Below the pieces are notes generated by a model. It was not told the DNA's origin. It searched no databases and was given only the letters and a program-made list of their open reading frames with translations. This document shows, piece after piece, positions 8,585-16,401 of a stretch of DNA of 64,000 bases; position 1 is the first letter of the stretch, and each line of letters starts with the position of its first letter. Made by a program: the position numbers and the translations under genes. Source of the stretch: JANMDN01 sp031376285 (GTDB taxonomy: Bacteria > Actinomycetota > Thermoleophilia > Miltoncostaeales > Miltoncostaeaceae). The DNA is taken from NCBI GenBank assembly GCA_031376285.1, contig JANMDN010000045.1, forward strand, positions 1 through 64,000. Direction: 5' to 3'.

Positions 8585-9975
8585 GCGCGCGCGCGATTCA
8601 CCTCATCGGTATCGGGGGAGCTGGGATGAGCGCCCTCGCACGCCTGGCGGTCGCGGCTGGCTACCGAGTGAGTGGAACCGATCGCGACGACTCCGAGCTG
8701 CTCGCTCGCCTGCGCGAGGCTGGTGTCGACGCCCGGGCCGGGCATCGGGCCGAGGCCATTCCCGCCGACACCGCCTCGGTCGTCATCTCAACGGCAATCA
8801 GCCCTGACAACCCCGAACTTCTCGCGGCGTTGGCGCGAGGCATCGCGGTGCTCCACCGAAGTGACCTCCTCCAGGAGCTGATGTCGCTCAAACGCGGCCT
8901 CGCGGTCGCTGGCGCACACGGCAAGTCGACCACGAGCGCCCTCCTCGCGCTCGCGCTCGGCGAGAGCTCGGCCTGTGTCGGCGCCGCCCTTCCCGGTGGG
9001 GATGGAACCGGCGCACGGTGGGGGAGCGGCCCCTGGTTTGTGGCCGAGGCGGACGAGAGCGACAGGTCGCTCCTTCGGCTCTCGCCTGCGGCGGCGATCC
9101 TCCTGAACGTTGACCACGACCACCACGCCACCTACGCCAGCCTGGCCGAGGTCGAGGACGTGATGCGCGACTTCGTCGCGGCGATTCCCCAAGACGGCGC
9201 GCTCGTGGTCGGGCCAGACGCGCGAGCCCTGGCATGCGCCGAGGCCGCAGTGTGTGAGGTGATCACCGTCGGCGACGGGGGCGACTACAACGTTTCCGGG
9301 AGCGGCGCGGGCGCCACCATCGCGCGATCCGGCGGCGAACCGGTTGCGATGCCGCTTTCGATCCCCGGGCTCCACAATGCTCAGAACGCGGCGTGCGCGG
9401 TCGCGCTCGCGGTCTGGTGCGGGGTCGACCTCGACACAGCCGTCGATCGGATCGCCGACTTCACCGGGGTCGGGCGCCGGTTTGAGCATGTCGGAGCGCA
9501 CCGCGGGATCGTGGTCGTCGACGACTACGCGCATCACCCGGCCGAAATCACGGCGACGATTACCGCGGCACGAGAGATCCACGGCGGTCGACTCGTCGTC
9601 GTCTTTCAACCGCATCTCCCGTCGAGGACGCAGGCCCTCGCGACTGAGCTGGGTATCGCTCTCGGGGGAGCGGACGTCGTCTATGTCACCGACATCTATC
9701 TGTCGCGCGAGGCGCCGATACCCGGCCTCGACGGTGGCGCGGTTGCCCGTCACGTCCCTCGACCGCCCGGGGCAAGATATGTGCCGTGTCTGACCGACGT
9801 TGCTGAGGTTCTGGCGCCGCAGTTACGGCCCGGGGACCTCGTCCTCACCCTCGGCGCCGGCGACGTGACCCGACTCGGGCAGGAGTTGCTCGCGGCCGTG
9901 AAGAACCTACCCTCCGATGGTGACGTGCACCGATCCGACCCGCGCCGAGCCGTGTCCGATGCGCGGCGCGCCTAA
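8581..9975 (+). CDS. murC: MurC, UDP-N-acetylmuramate--L-alanine ligase
   Basis: 464 residues from GTG 8581. Cytosolic ATP-dependent ligase adding L-Ala to UDP-MurNAc. The N-terminal nucleotide-sugar loop is IGIGGAGMS. The ATP loop reads AGAHGKSTTSA, where most Mur ligases have GTHGKTTT, so one Thr is Ser. FVAEADESDRS, NVDHDHHATY, the LHNAQNAACA block and DDYAHHPAEI follow in the usual order. The length is typical. Overlaps murG by four bases and murB by 17. Confidence 0.95.
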   Translation: MSARAIHLIGIGGAGMSALARLAVAAGYRVSGTDRDDSELLARLREAGVDARAGHRAEAIPADTASVVISTAISPDNPELLAALARGIAVLHRSDLLQELMSLKRGLAVAGAHGKSTTSALLALALGESSACVGAALPGGDGTGARWGSGPWFVAEADESDRSLLRLSPAAAILLNVDHDHHATYASLAEVEDVMRDFVAAIPQDGALVVGPDARALACAEAAVCEVITVGDGGDYNVSGSGAGATIARSGGEPVAMPLSIPGLHNAQNAACAVALAVWCGVDLDTAVDRIADFTGVGRRFEHVGAHRGIVVVDDYAHHPAEITATITAAREIHGGRLVVVFQPHLPSRTQALATELGIALGGADVVYVTDIYLSREAPIPGLDGGAVARHVPRPPGARYVPCLTDVAEVLAPQLRPGDLVLTLGAGDVTRLGQELLAAVKNLPSDGDVHRSDPRRAVSDARRA

Positions 9976-10867
9976 GCTCGAGCAAAACGCCCCCCTTGCC
10001 CCGCTGACCACGATCCGTGTCGGCGGAGCCGCGGACTGGCTCGCCCGCGTTGGTTCGTTTCGGGAGGTCACCGCGGCGCTCGACTGGGCGCGTACCGAGG
10101 GCGTTCCCGTGGCGATCGTCGGCAAAGGCTCCAACCTTGTGATTGACGACGACGGCTTTCGCGGGCTTGCGATCAACCTTGTCGGTCGCCTTCAGCTCAT
10201 TTCGGTACGTGGTCGGGACATGTGGTGTGGCGGTGGGGCGTCGCTCCCGCGCGCGGTCCAGCGTGCGGCGAGCGTCGGGCTGACCGGGCTCGAATGGGGG
10301 GCCAGTATCCCTGGCACCGCTGGCGGTGCGGTCGCGATGAACGCCGGGGCCCACAGCGGCGATCTGGCGAGCGTCCTGTCGTGGGCCGTGCTGTGCGACG
10401 CCGACGGGCGTCGGCGCGTCTCGCTCGCCGATCTCGACTTCGCCTACCGGCACTCCGCGGTCCGTCCCGGCGAGGTCGTCGCGGCGGTCGGCTTTCATCT
10501 CGATCTCGGTGACCCCGACGCGATCCGTGGACGCCTTGGCGCGTTCCGCGACCACCGTCGGGCGACGCAGCCCCAAGGCGCACGAACATTCGGGAGCGTC
10601 TTCAAGAACCCTCCAGGCGACTCCGCGGGGCGCCTGCTCGAAGCCACGGGATGCAAGACGCTCACGATTGGCCAGGCGCGTTTCTCGTCGGTGCACGCGA
10701 ACTTCATCGAGGCGGCCGCGGGCTCGTCGAGCGGTGACGTGTTGGCGCTCATGCGCGAGGGGCGACGGAGGGTCCTCGAAGCCCATGGTGTCGAACTCGT
10801 CCCGGAGGTCCGCTACCTCCACTCGGTACACGGCATCGGTGCGCCCGACCTGACCGAGCCCGCATGA
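9959..10867 (+). CDS. murB: MurB, UDP-N-acetylenolpyruvoylglucosamine reductase
   Basis: About 302 residues from ATG 9959 (MRGAPKLEQNAPL); a GTG at 9917 is possible but would deepen the overlap with murC. FAD enzyme reducing UDP-GlcNAc-enolpyruvate to UDP-MurNAc. FAD-binding marks are GGAADWL, VGKGSNLVIDDDG and EWGASIPGTAGGAVAMNAGAH. The second half has the active-site GSVFKNPPGDSAGRLLE with the proton-donor Ser, then the C-terminal HANFIE and a Glu in LVPEVR. Ends in an ATGA overlap with ftsQ. Confidence 0.94.
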   Translation: MRGAPKLEQNAPLAPLTTIRVGGAADWLARVGSFREVTAALDWARTEGVPVAIVGKGSNLVIDDDGFRGLAINLVGRLQLISVRGRDMWCGGGASLPRAVQRAASVGLTGLEWGASIPGTAGGAVAMNAGAHSGDLASVLSWAVLCDADGRRRVSLADLDFAYRHSAVRPGEVVAAVGFHLDLGDPDAIRGRLGAFRDHRRATQPQGARTFGSVFKNPPGDSAGRLLEATGCKTLTIGQARFSSVHANFIEAAAGSSSGDVLALMREGRRRVLEAHGVELVPEVRYLHSVHGIGAPDLTEPA

Positions 10868-11748
10868 GCACGCGGGCGCTGCGCATGACTCGCGCGGTCG
10901 CGCACCGTCGCCGCCGCGTCGCGGCGACCCGCCAGCGCGGCGTTCGCACGGCCGGGCTCGGGCTCCTCGCGGCCACCGCGCTGGTCGTCGCAACATGGTG
11001 GGCACTGACCGGTCCGCTCGTTGCGATTCGATCGCTTGAAATCAACGGCTATCACCGGGCCGACGCGGCCGCGCTTGCCCGGTACGCGCAGGTCGCCGCG
11101 GCGAGTGGCACCGTGCTCAACCCGCCTGAGTCCCAAATGCGACGCGCGCTCGACCAGTTCCCGTGGGTTCACGACTTCGTCGTCCGGCGCAGTTGGCCGA
11201 GTGGGATCGCCATCGACATCGTCGAAGCCCGCCCGGTTGCGAAGGTCATCTCCGCCGCCGATGGGCAGGCCGCGCTGATCTCGAGGGATGGTCGAGTGCT
11301 TGGTCTTGCGACCCCGTCACCTGATGTCGCCAATCTGCCTCATGTCACGGTCGCTGAGCTTCCAACCCGCGTCGGTGACCGACTGGCGAGCGCCGAGGAG
11401 CGGGCGGCGGCGGACATCCTCACGGGCCTTCCGGAGGATGCCAGCTACCGCCTGAGCGATCTCCGAGTGATCGATGGGGGCATCTTCGGCCGTCTCAGCA
11501 GTGGTCTCGAAGTGCGTTTTGGCCCCGCCGAGCGCGTGCCGCAGAAGTTGACGGCGCTTTCGCTGGTTCTGCCCAAACTTCGGGCTGATGAGGTCAGCGC
11601 CAGTCGATATCTCGATATCCGCGCACCAGAGGCCCCGGCGGCCGGGGCAATCCAACCCTCGAGTGGAGCTTTAGACACGACGGGGGTCGGGGCTCCCACA
11701 GCCTCAAACCATCAAGCGACACTTGACGCATCGGTGCCGGAGGGGTAG
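10864..11748 (+). CDS. ftsQ: FtsQ, divisome POTRA-domain membrane protein
   Basis: 294 residues. A basic cytosolic N-terminus (RRRRVAATRQRG), one membrane helix (GLGLLAATALVVATWWAL), then a POTRA domain starting VAIRSLEINGYHRAD and a beta domain including FPWVHDFVVRRSWPSGIAIDIVEARPVA. It bridges cytosolic and periplasmic-side division proteins. The last 50 residues are low in conservation. It sits between murB (ATGA overlap) and ftsZ, the normal place. No ftsA follows, as in Actinobacteria. Confidence 0.9.
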   Translation: MSTRALRMTRAVAHRRRRVAATRQRGVRTAGLGLLAATALVVATWWALTGPLVAIRSLEINGYHRADAAALARYAQVAAASGTVLNPPESQMRRALDQFPWVHDFVVRRSWPSGIAIDIVEARPVAKVISAADGQAALISRDGRVLGLATPSPDVANLPHVTVAELPTRVGDRLASAEERAAADILTGLPEDASYRLSDLRVIDGGIFGRLSSGLEVRFGPAERVPQKLTALSLVLPKLRADEVSASRYLDIRAPEAPAAGAIQPSSGALDTTGVGAPTASNHQATLDASVPEG

Positions 11749-11927
11749 TTTGCGAGCCTGCCGGCGTGCACCCTTCGTTCAGTGGAAGCGGGTTCGCTTC
11801 GGCCGAAATGCGTCTCAAGTCAGCCTTGAGGTCATTCCTGGTCGCCCAACGACCGCACGGCCGGACGGGCTCGAATCCAGTCCGACGACAACAAGACGCC
11901 GGCAACGGCAAAGGGAAGGTAACCAGC

Positions 11928-13028
11928 GTGGACGGCAGCTACCTGGCGGTCATCAAGGTTTGTGGAGTCGGTGGCGGGGGGAGCAACGCGGTCGACCGGA
12001 TGGTCGAAGCCGGCGTGCGCGGTGTCGAGTTCATCGCGATCAACACGGACGCCCAGGCGCTCGCGCTCTCTGAGTCCGACGTGAAGATTCATATCGGCGG
12101 CTCCCTGACCCGGGGTCTCGGCGCTGGCGCTGAGGCGAAGATTGGACGTGAGGCCGCAGAGGAGAGTCGCGAAGAGCTTAAGGAAGTTCTTCGCGGAGCC
12201 GACATGGTCTTCGTGACGGCCGGCGAGGGTGGCGGGACCGGCACCGGTGCGGCTCCCGTCATCGCCCAGATTGCCCGCGAGCAGGGGGCGCTCACCGTCG
12301 GCGTGGTGACGAAACCCTTCGAGTTCGAAGGTCGTCAACGGATGCGTCGCGCCGAGGAAGGCATCGAACTGCTTCGCAAGCACGTCGACTCCGTCATCGT
12401 GATCCCGAATCAACGGCTGATCGATGTCGTTCCGCCAAAGACGTCGATTCTGGACGCATTCCGGATGGCCGACGATGTGCTTCGTCAAGGTGTCCAGGGC
12501 ATCACCGACCTCATCACTGTGCCCGGCGTCATCAACCTCGACTTCGCCGACGTGCGCACGATCATGCAGGGTGCCGGTTCGTCGCTCATGGGGATTGGCC
12601 ACGCTGCCGGTGAGGGACGCGCGGCCGAGGCGGCTCGTGCGGCCATCACGTCTCCGCTGCTCGAGTCGACGGTCGAGGGCGCGACCGGTGTGCTGCTGAA
12701 CGTGACCGGCGGTCCGGACCTCGGGCTCTTCGAGGTTGACGAGGCCGCGACGATCATCCGAGGCGCCGCCCACGACGACTGCAACGTGATCTTCGGTGCG
12801 GTCATCGACGAGGGGATGGGCGAGGAAATCCGGGTGACGGTCATCGCGACCGGGTTCGACGGACCACCAGCGCCTCCCGAGCGTCCGAGCGCGTTCGAGC
12901 GGCGGCCGAGGGATCAGGCGGGCGCAGGTCCGACATCCGGGGGGCCCGCACTCCGGCGTGAGGAGCGTGACTCCTTTGCGATCCCCGACGACGCCCTCGA
13001 GGTGCCGTCCTTCCTGCGCGATCGCTGA
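11928..13028 (+). CDS. ftsZ: FtsZ, tubulin-like division GTPase
   Basis: 366 residues from GTG 11928 with AGGGAAGG about nine bases upstream; the frame is open back to 11766 but that stretch is not FtsZ-like. Polymerises into the cytokinetic ring. The GTP-binding core shows CGVGGGGSNAVDRM, the tubulin signature GGGTGTGAAP and the T7-loop region NLDFADVRTIM. After a variable linker (about 315-350) the tail DDALEVPSFLRDR matches the conserved C-terminal peptide that binds partner proteins. The 179-bp gap after ftsQ leaves room for its own promoter. Confidence 0.97.
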   Translation: MDGSYLAVIKVCGVGGGGSNAVDRMVEAGVRGVEFIAINTDAQALALSESDVKIHIGGSLTRGLGAGAEAKIGREAAEESREELKEVLRGADMVFVTAGEGGGTGTGAAPVIAQIAREQGALTVGVVTKPFEFEGRQRMRRAEEGIELLRKHVDSVIVIPNQRLIDVVPPKTSILDAFRMADDVLRQGVQGITDLITVPGVINLDFADVRTIMQGAGSSLMGIGHAAGEGRAAEAARAAITSPLLESTVEGATGVLLNVTGGPDLGLFEVDEAATIIRGAAHDDCNVIFGAVIDEGMGEEIRVTVIATGFDGPPAPPERPSAFERRPRDQAGAGPTSGGPALRREERDSFAIPDDALEVPSFLRDR

Positions 13029-13247
13029 CGCGACACGCGCGACCCGGGGGGTGTCGAGCTACCGGCCACGGGGTCGTTCGTGCCACGGATCTCGATGTCG
13101 AGTGCCCGTTAGGGTGCCGGTAGCCTGGGGTTATCCCGCTTTGAAAACGTTGGCAGGGGCGTCGACGCGGGCTACGACGGAGGGGCTGTCCCGATGGCTC
13201 ACGTACACATCATTGCCGAAGATGACGCGACGTTTTCGCACGCGCAG

Positions 13248-14675
13248 CTAGCGAACTGCGACCCTGGTCGTACCCGCGGTGTTCGCTGCGACCAGGACGA
13301 GACGGCTTGAGTCCCCAGCTCGGGTGAGCCGGATCGTTAACGTCGACGCCCCACGGGCCGCTCTAATCCGGCCTCGCATGAGCACCGTCCCTGATGACGA
13401 GCGACGCACGAGGCGCCACGATGTCGCCAGCCCGTTCGTCTGCAGGTGCACGCTCAACCGTAGGACGCCCTTTCGGTTCCGCTCCACCACGGCCCGACGT
13501 ACGACCGGTGGCCGGCCGCTTGGGACCGCCTCGCCAGTGATCTGAGCGGTCGGGCCACCCAGCGCGCAGTGCAGCGCACCCGCCTCGCACGTCGGTGTTC
13601 GGGCAAGGCCAAGGAGGACGTCCAAGGCTCCGCGAGCGTCGAGCACCCCGGCGACCGCGAGGCGCCCGGCGAGCTTCGGCACCGGTCGAGCGCCCGCGAG
13701 GAGCGCCGCCTTGACCTCCGCCGCGCTCGCGGTCGGGCGGGCTGAGAAGAGGAGCGAGGCGACGCCCGCAACGTGAGGCGCCGCGACCGAGGTACCCGAG
13801 CCAAGGCCGTAGCCGCCGCCCACCGTCGTTGACAAAATGTCCGTTCCCGGCGCCGCCAGATCGACGCTCGTGCGTCCGTAGTTCGACGTCGGATCGAGCA
13901 CGTCAGACCGCGTGGTATTTGCCACGCAGACGACGTTCGGGGCCGGATCGACGCACGGCCAATGGCCTGCGCCGGGGGCGTCAACATCGCGACCCGAGTT
14001 GCCGGCGCTCACGACAAAAAGCGTCTCCGGGTGATCGGCGATCGCGGCAGCCTCTCCGACGCTTCGACCGAGCCCGCCGACGCTCACGTTGACGACGCGG
14101 GCACCGACCGCTGCCGCCCACTCCATCGCGGGCGCCGACGCGAGGCACCCTGCGGCAAGCGACGAGCAGGCCCTGACCGCAAGCACGCGAGCGTGTGGAT
14201 CGACGCCCACCGTGCCGGCTCCGTTTCCGCCTTCTGCCGCGACGATCCCCGCCACCTTCGTTCCGTGGTCATAGAACGGCCCGGGGGAGGGTGCGTCAAC
14301 GGCCCAAGCTGCGACGGGGCTCGGGATCGAATCCTGGTCGACGAAGTCCCAGCCACTACTCCCCGCCGGGATCTCGCCCTGACCCGACGGCGTCGGCGTT
14401 CCCGGCGGGCTCCTCCAAAGGCGGCCGACCAGCTCGGGATGGGTCGGGTCGACACCGGTGTCGACGATCGCGACGAGCGTTTCCGTCGGGAGCGCTGGAA
14501 GGAGCCCCCAGGCGGACGACGCCGCGATTCGCGTCAGCCCCCACTGCTCTTGGCTGAGGGGGTCGCCGTATCCTGCTGCCGCTCCAGGCGCCGCGGCGAT
14601 GAGTGCACCCACAAGTACCCCGAGTGAGGCGAGCGCGCATCCTGCGCGAAACGTGACCGGCCGTCCTGTTGGCAT
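13248..14675 (-). CDS. Secreted subtilisin-like (S8) serine protease
   Basis: About 475 residues from ATG 14675 (MPTGRPVTFRAGCALASLGVL), which begins a clear signal peptide ending APGAAAG; the open frame upstream is not protein-like. The catalytic triad is in place: Asp in AIVDTGVD, His in DHGTKVAGIV and Ser in GSGTSVAAPHVAG, with the oxyanion Asn in VSAGNSG. A C-terminal domain of about 110 residues is beta-rich and has no sorting signal. An exported protease with little or no propeptide is predicted. Divergent from gcvT with 131 bp between. Confidence 0.9.
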   Translation of the reverse strand: MPTGRPVTFRAGCALASLGVLVGALIAAAPGAAAGYGDPLSQEQWGLTRIAASSAWGLLPALPTETLVAIVDTGVDPTHPELVGRLWRSPPGTPTPSGQGEIPAGSSGWDFVDQDSIPSPVAAWAVDAPSPGPFYDHGTKVAGIVAAEGGNGAGTVGVDPHARVLAVRACSSLAAGCLASAPAMEWAAAVGARVVNVSVGGLGRSVGEAAAIADHPETLFVVSAGNSGRDVDAPGAGHWPCVDPAPNVVCVANTTRSDVLDPTSNYGRTSVDLAAPGTDILSTTVGGGYGLGSGTSVAAPHVAGVASLLFSARPTASAAEVKAALLAGARPVPKLAGRLAVAGVLDARGALDVLLGLARTPTCEAGALHCALGGPTAQITGEAVPSGRPPVVRRAVVERNRKGVLRLSVHLQTNGLATSWRLVRRSSSGTVLMRGRIRAARGASTLTIRLTRAGDSSRLVLVAANTAGTTRVAVR

Positions 14676-14806
14676 GCCATGCGATCCTCGCCGCAGGGCG
14701 GGCGTGGTGTCACGCGGCGAGGGTAGTGAATCGACCTGTTCGAACGGAGAGGATCTCGCCCCTTGGGAAGGTCGCTCACAAGCCTCCGTGGTAGCGTCCA
14801 AGGCGA

Positions 14807-15904
14807 ATGGCCGATGATCTGCGACGCACACCGCTCCACGCCCTTCACGCGGCGGCGGGGGCGCGGTTCGGTGGCTTCGCCGGGTGGGACATGCCGATCC
14901 GCTACGGCGAGGTTCGCGCCGAGCATCTCGCCGTCCGAGCCGACGTCGGCTGCTTTGACGTGAGCCATATGGGCCAGATCGAAGTTCGAGGCCCGAAGGC
15001 GCAAGGCTTCCTCGCCGAAGTTCTCACGAACGACCCCGCACGGGCAAGCGAAGGTGAGGCGCAGTACACGCTGATCTGCCAAGACGACGGCGGCGCGATC
15101 GACGACCTGATCCTCTATCGCCGCCACGACCGCTACCTCCTGGTCGTCAACGCCGGGAACATTGCGGCCTGCCTCGATCGCCTGACCGAACTCGCAGGCG
15201 ACGGGGTGGTGGTCGAGGACCTCTCCGAGGGTCTGGCGATGCTGGCGGTGCAAGGACCGCATTGGCGAGCGGCATTGACCCCGTTGAGCGCTCCAGGCGG
15301 GCCTGCGAGCCTCGATCCATTCCACTTCATGGACGCCACCGTCGGCGGCGTCGACTGTGTTGTCGCCCGAACCGGCTACACCGGCGAGCCCGGGGTCGAG
15401 TTGATCTGCGACTCGGGCCGCGTGGCCGACCTTTGGCGTGCGCTCATGTCCGGTCCCCATCCTCCATCTCCGGCCGGACTCGGCGCGCGCGACACGCTTC
15501 GCCTCGAGATGGGCTATCCCCTCTACGGGAACGAGCTGAACCGGCAGCGCACGCCGGTCGAGGCGGGCCTCGGCTGGGCATGCGATCTCGCGAGTGGAGC
15601 GTTTCGCGGCGCGGACGTCATGCGGGCCCAGCGAGACCACGGCACACAGGAGCGCCTCGTGGCATTCGCGATGGACGGCGCGGGGATACCGCGGTCCGGC
15701 TGCGAGGTTCGCGTCGGGGGTCAGCCCGCTGGAACGGTCACGAGCGGAAGCCTCTCCCCGTCACTTGGCATCGGAATCGGGATGGCCTACGTCACGACCG
15801 AGCACTCGGAGCCCGGGACCGAGATCGAGATCATGATCCGAGAGCGCGCGCAACCGGGCCGGATCCGGCGCAAACCGCTCGTCAATTCCTCACCGCGAGA
15901 CTGA
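14807..15904 (+). CDS. gcvT: Glycine cleavage system T protein (aminomethyltransferase)
   Basis: 365 residues. Transfers the methylene of aminomethyl-lipoyl GcvH to tetrahydrofolate and releases ammonia. Marks: LHALHAAAGARFGGFAGWDMPI, DVSHMGQIEVRGP, EGEAQYTLICQDDGG, VVNAGN, GYTGEPGVEL, GLGARDTLRLEMGYPLYGNEL. Twelve bases separate it from gcvH. The P protein (gcvP) does not follow. I searched the 131-bp leader by eye for a glycine riboswitch and saw no convincing one. Confidence 0.95.
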   Translation: MADDLRRTPLHALHAAAGARFGGFAGWDMPIRYGEVRAEHLAVRADVGCFDVSHMGQIEVRGPKAQGFLAEVLTNDPARASEGEAQYTLICQDDGGAIDDLILYRRHDRYLLVVNAGNIAACLDRLTELAGDGVVVEDLSEGLAMLAVQGPHWRAALTPLSAPGGPASLDPFHFMDATVGGVDCVVARTGYTGEPGVELICDSGRVADLWRALMSGPHPPSPAGLGARDTLRLEMGYPLYGNELNRQRTPVEAGLGWACDLASGAFRGADVMRAQRDHGTQERLVAFAMDGAGIPRSGCEVRVGGQPAGTVTSGSLSPSLGIGIGMAYVTTEHSEPGTEIEIMIRERAQPGRIRRKPLVNSSPRD

Positions 15905-15916
15905 AGGGGGATCCCA

Positions 15917-16306
15917 ATGGAAGAGCTCTACCCGGACCACCTGCGTTACCACCCTGAGCATGACTGGGTACATTTGGAAGGCGACGAGGCCATCTTTGGT
16001 GTGACCTGGTACGCCCAGGATGCCCTCGGCGAGGTCGTCTACTTCGAGCCGCCGGAGGTTGGATCGCATATCCGCGTCGGCGGCACCTACGGTGTGCTCG
16101 AGTCCATCAAGGCGGTCTCGGACCTGATCGCACCAGCAAGCGGCGAGGTCGTCGCGACAAACGGCGCCGTCGCCAGCTCACCCGAGCTCGTGAATCGGGA
16201 TCCGTACAAGGATGGCTGGCTTGTTCGGGTTCGTTTGTCCCAACCCGACGAGATCGCGGAGTTGATGGACGCCGAGACCTACCGCGAGTACCTGGCCGGG
16301 TTGTGA
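15917..16306 (+). CDS. gcvH: Glycine cleavage system H protein (lipoyl carrier)
   Basis: 129 residues with GGGGG upstream of the ATG. Carries the aminomethyl group on lipoyl-lysine between P, T and L proteins. The lipoyl site is the Lys of LESIKAVSDLIAP, preceded by LGEVVYFEPPEVG and followed by VNRDPYKDGWL. Normal length. It forms an operon with gcvT. Confidence 0.96.
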   Translation: MEELYPDHLRYHPEHDWVHLEGDEAIFGVTWYAQDALGEVVYFEPPEVGSHIRVGGTYGVLESIKAVSDLIAPASGEVVATNGAVASSPELVNRDPYKDGWLVRVRLSQPDEIAELMDAETYREYLAGL

Positions 16307-16401
16307 GCACGGTTGCCTGAGTCAGCGCGGTCCGGGGCCGACTGACCATCCGAACAGGTCGCGAGTCCGAGCGGCTCCTCGACGCCTACGCCGAGGGCGT
16401 C

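Noticed and set aside
11749..11927. Small gene or RNA between ftsQ and ftsZ
   Set aside because: The open frame to 11766 reads through the ftsZ leader without FtsZ-like or other conserved residues; only the ribosome-binding site is supportable.
14676..14806. Glycine riboswitch before gcvT
   Set aside because: A GGAGAG-like stretch is present, but the paired helices and conserved core of the riboswitch could not be assembled.
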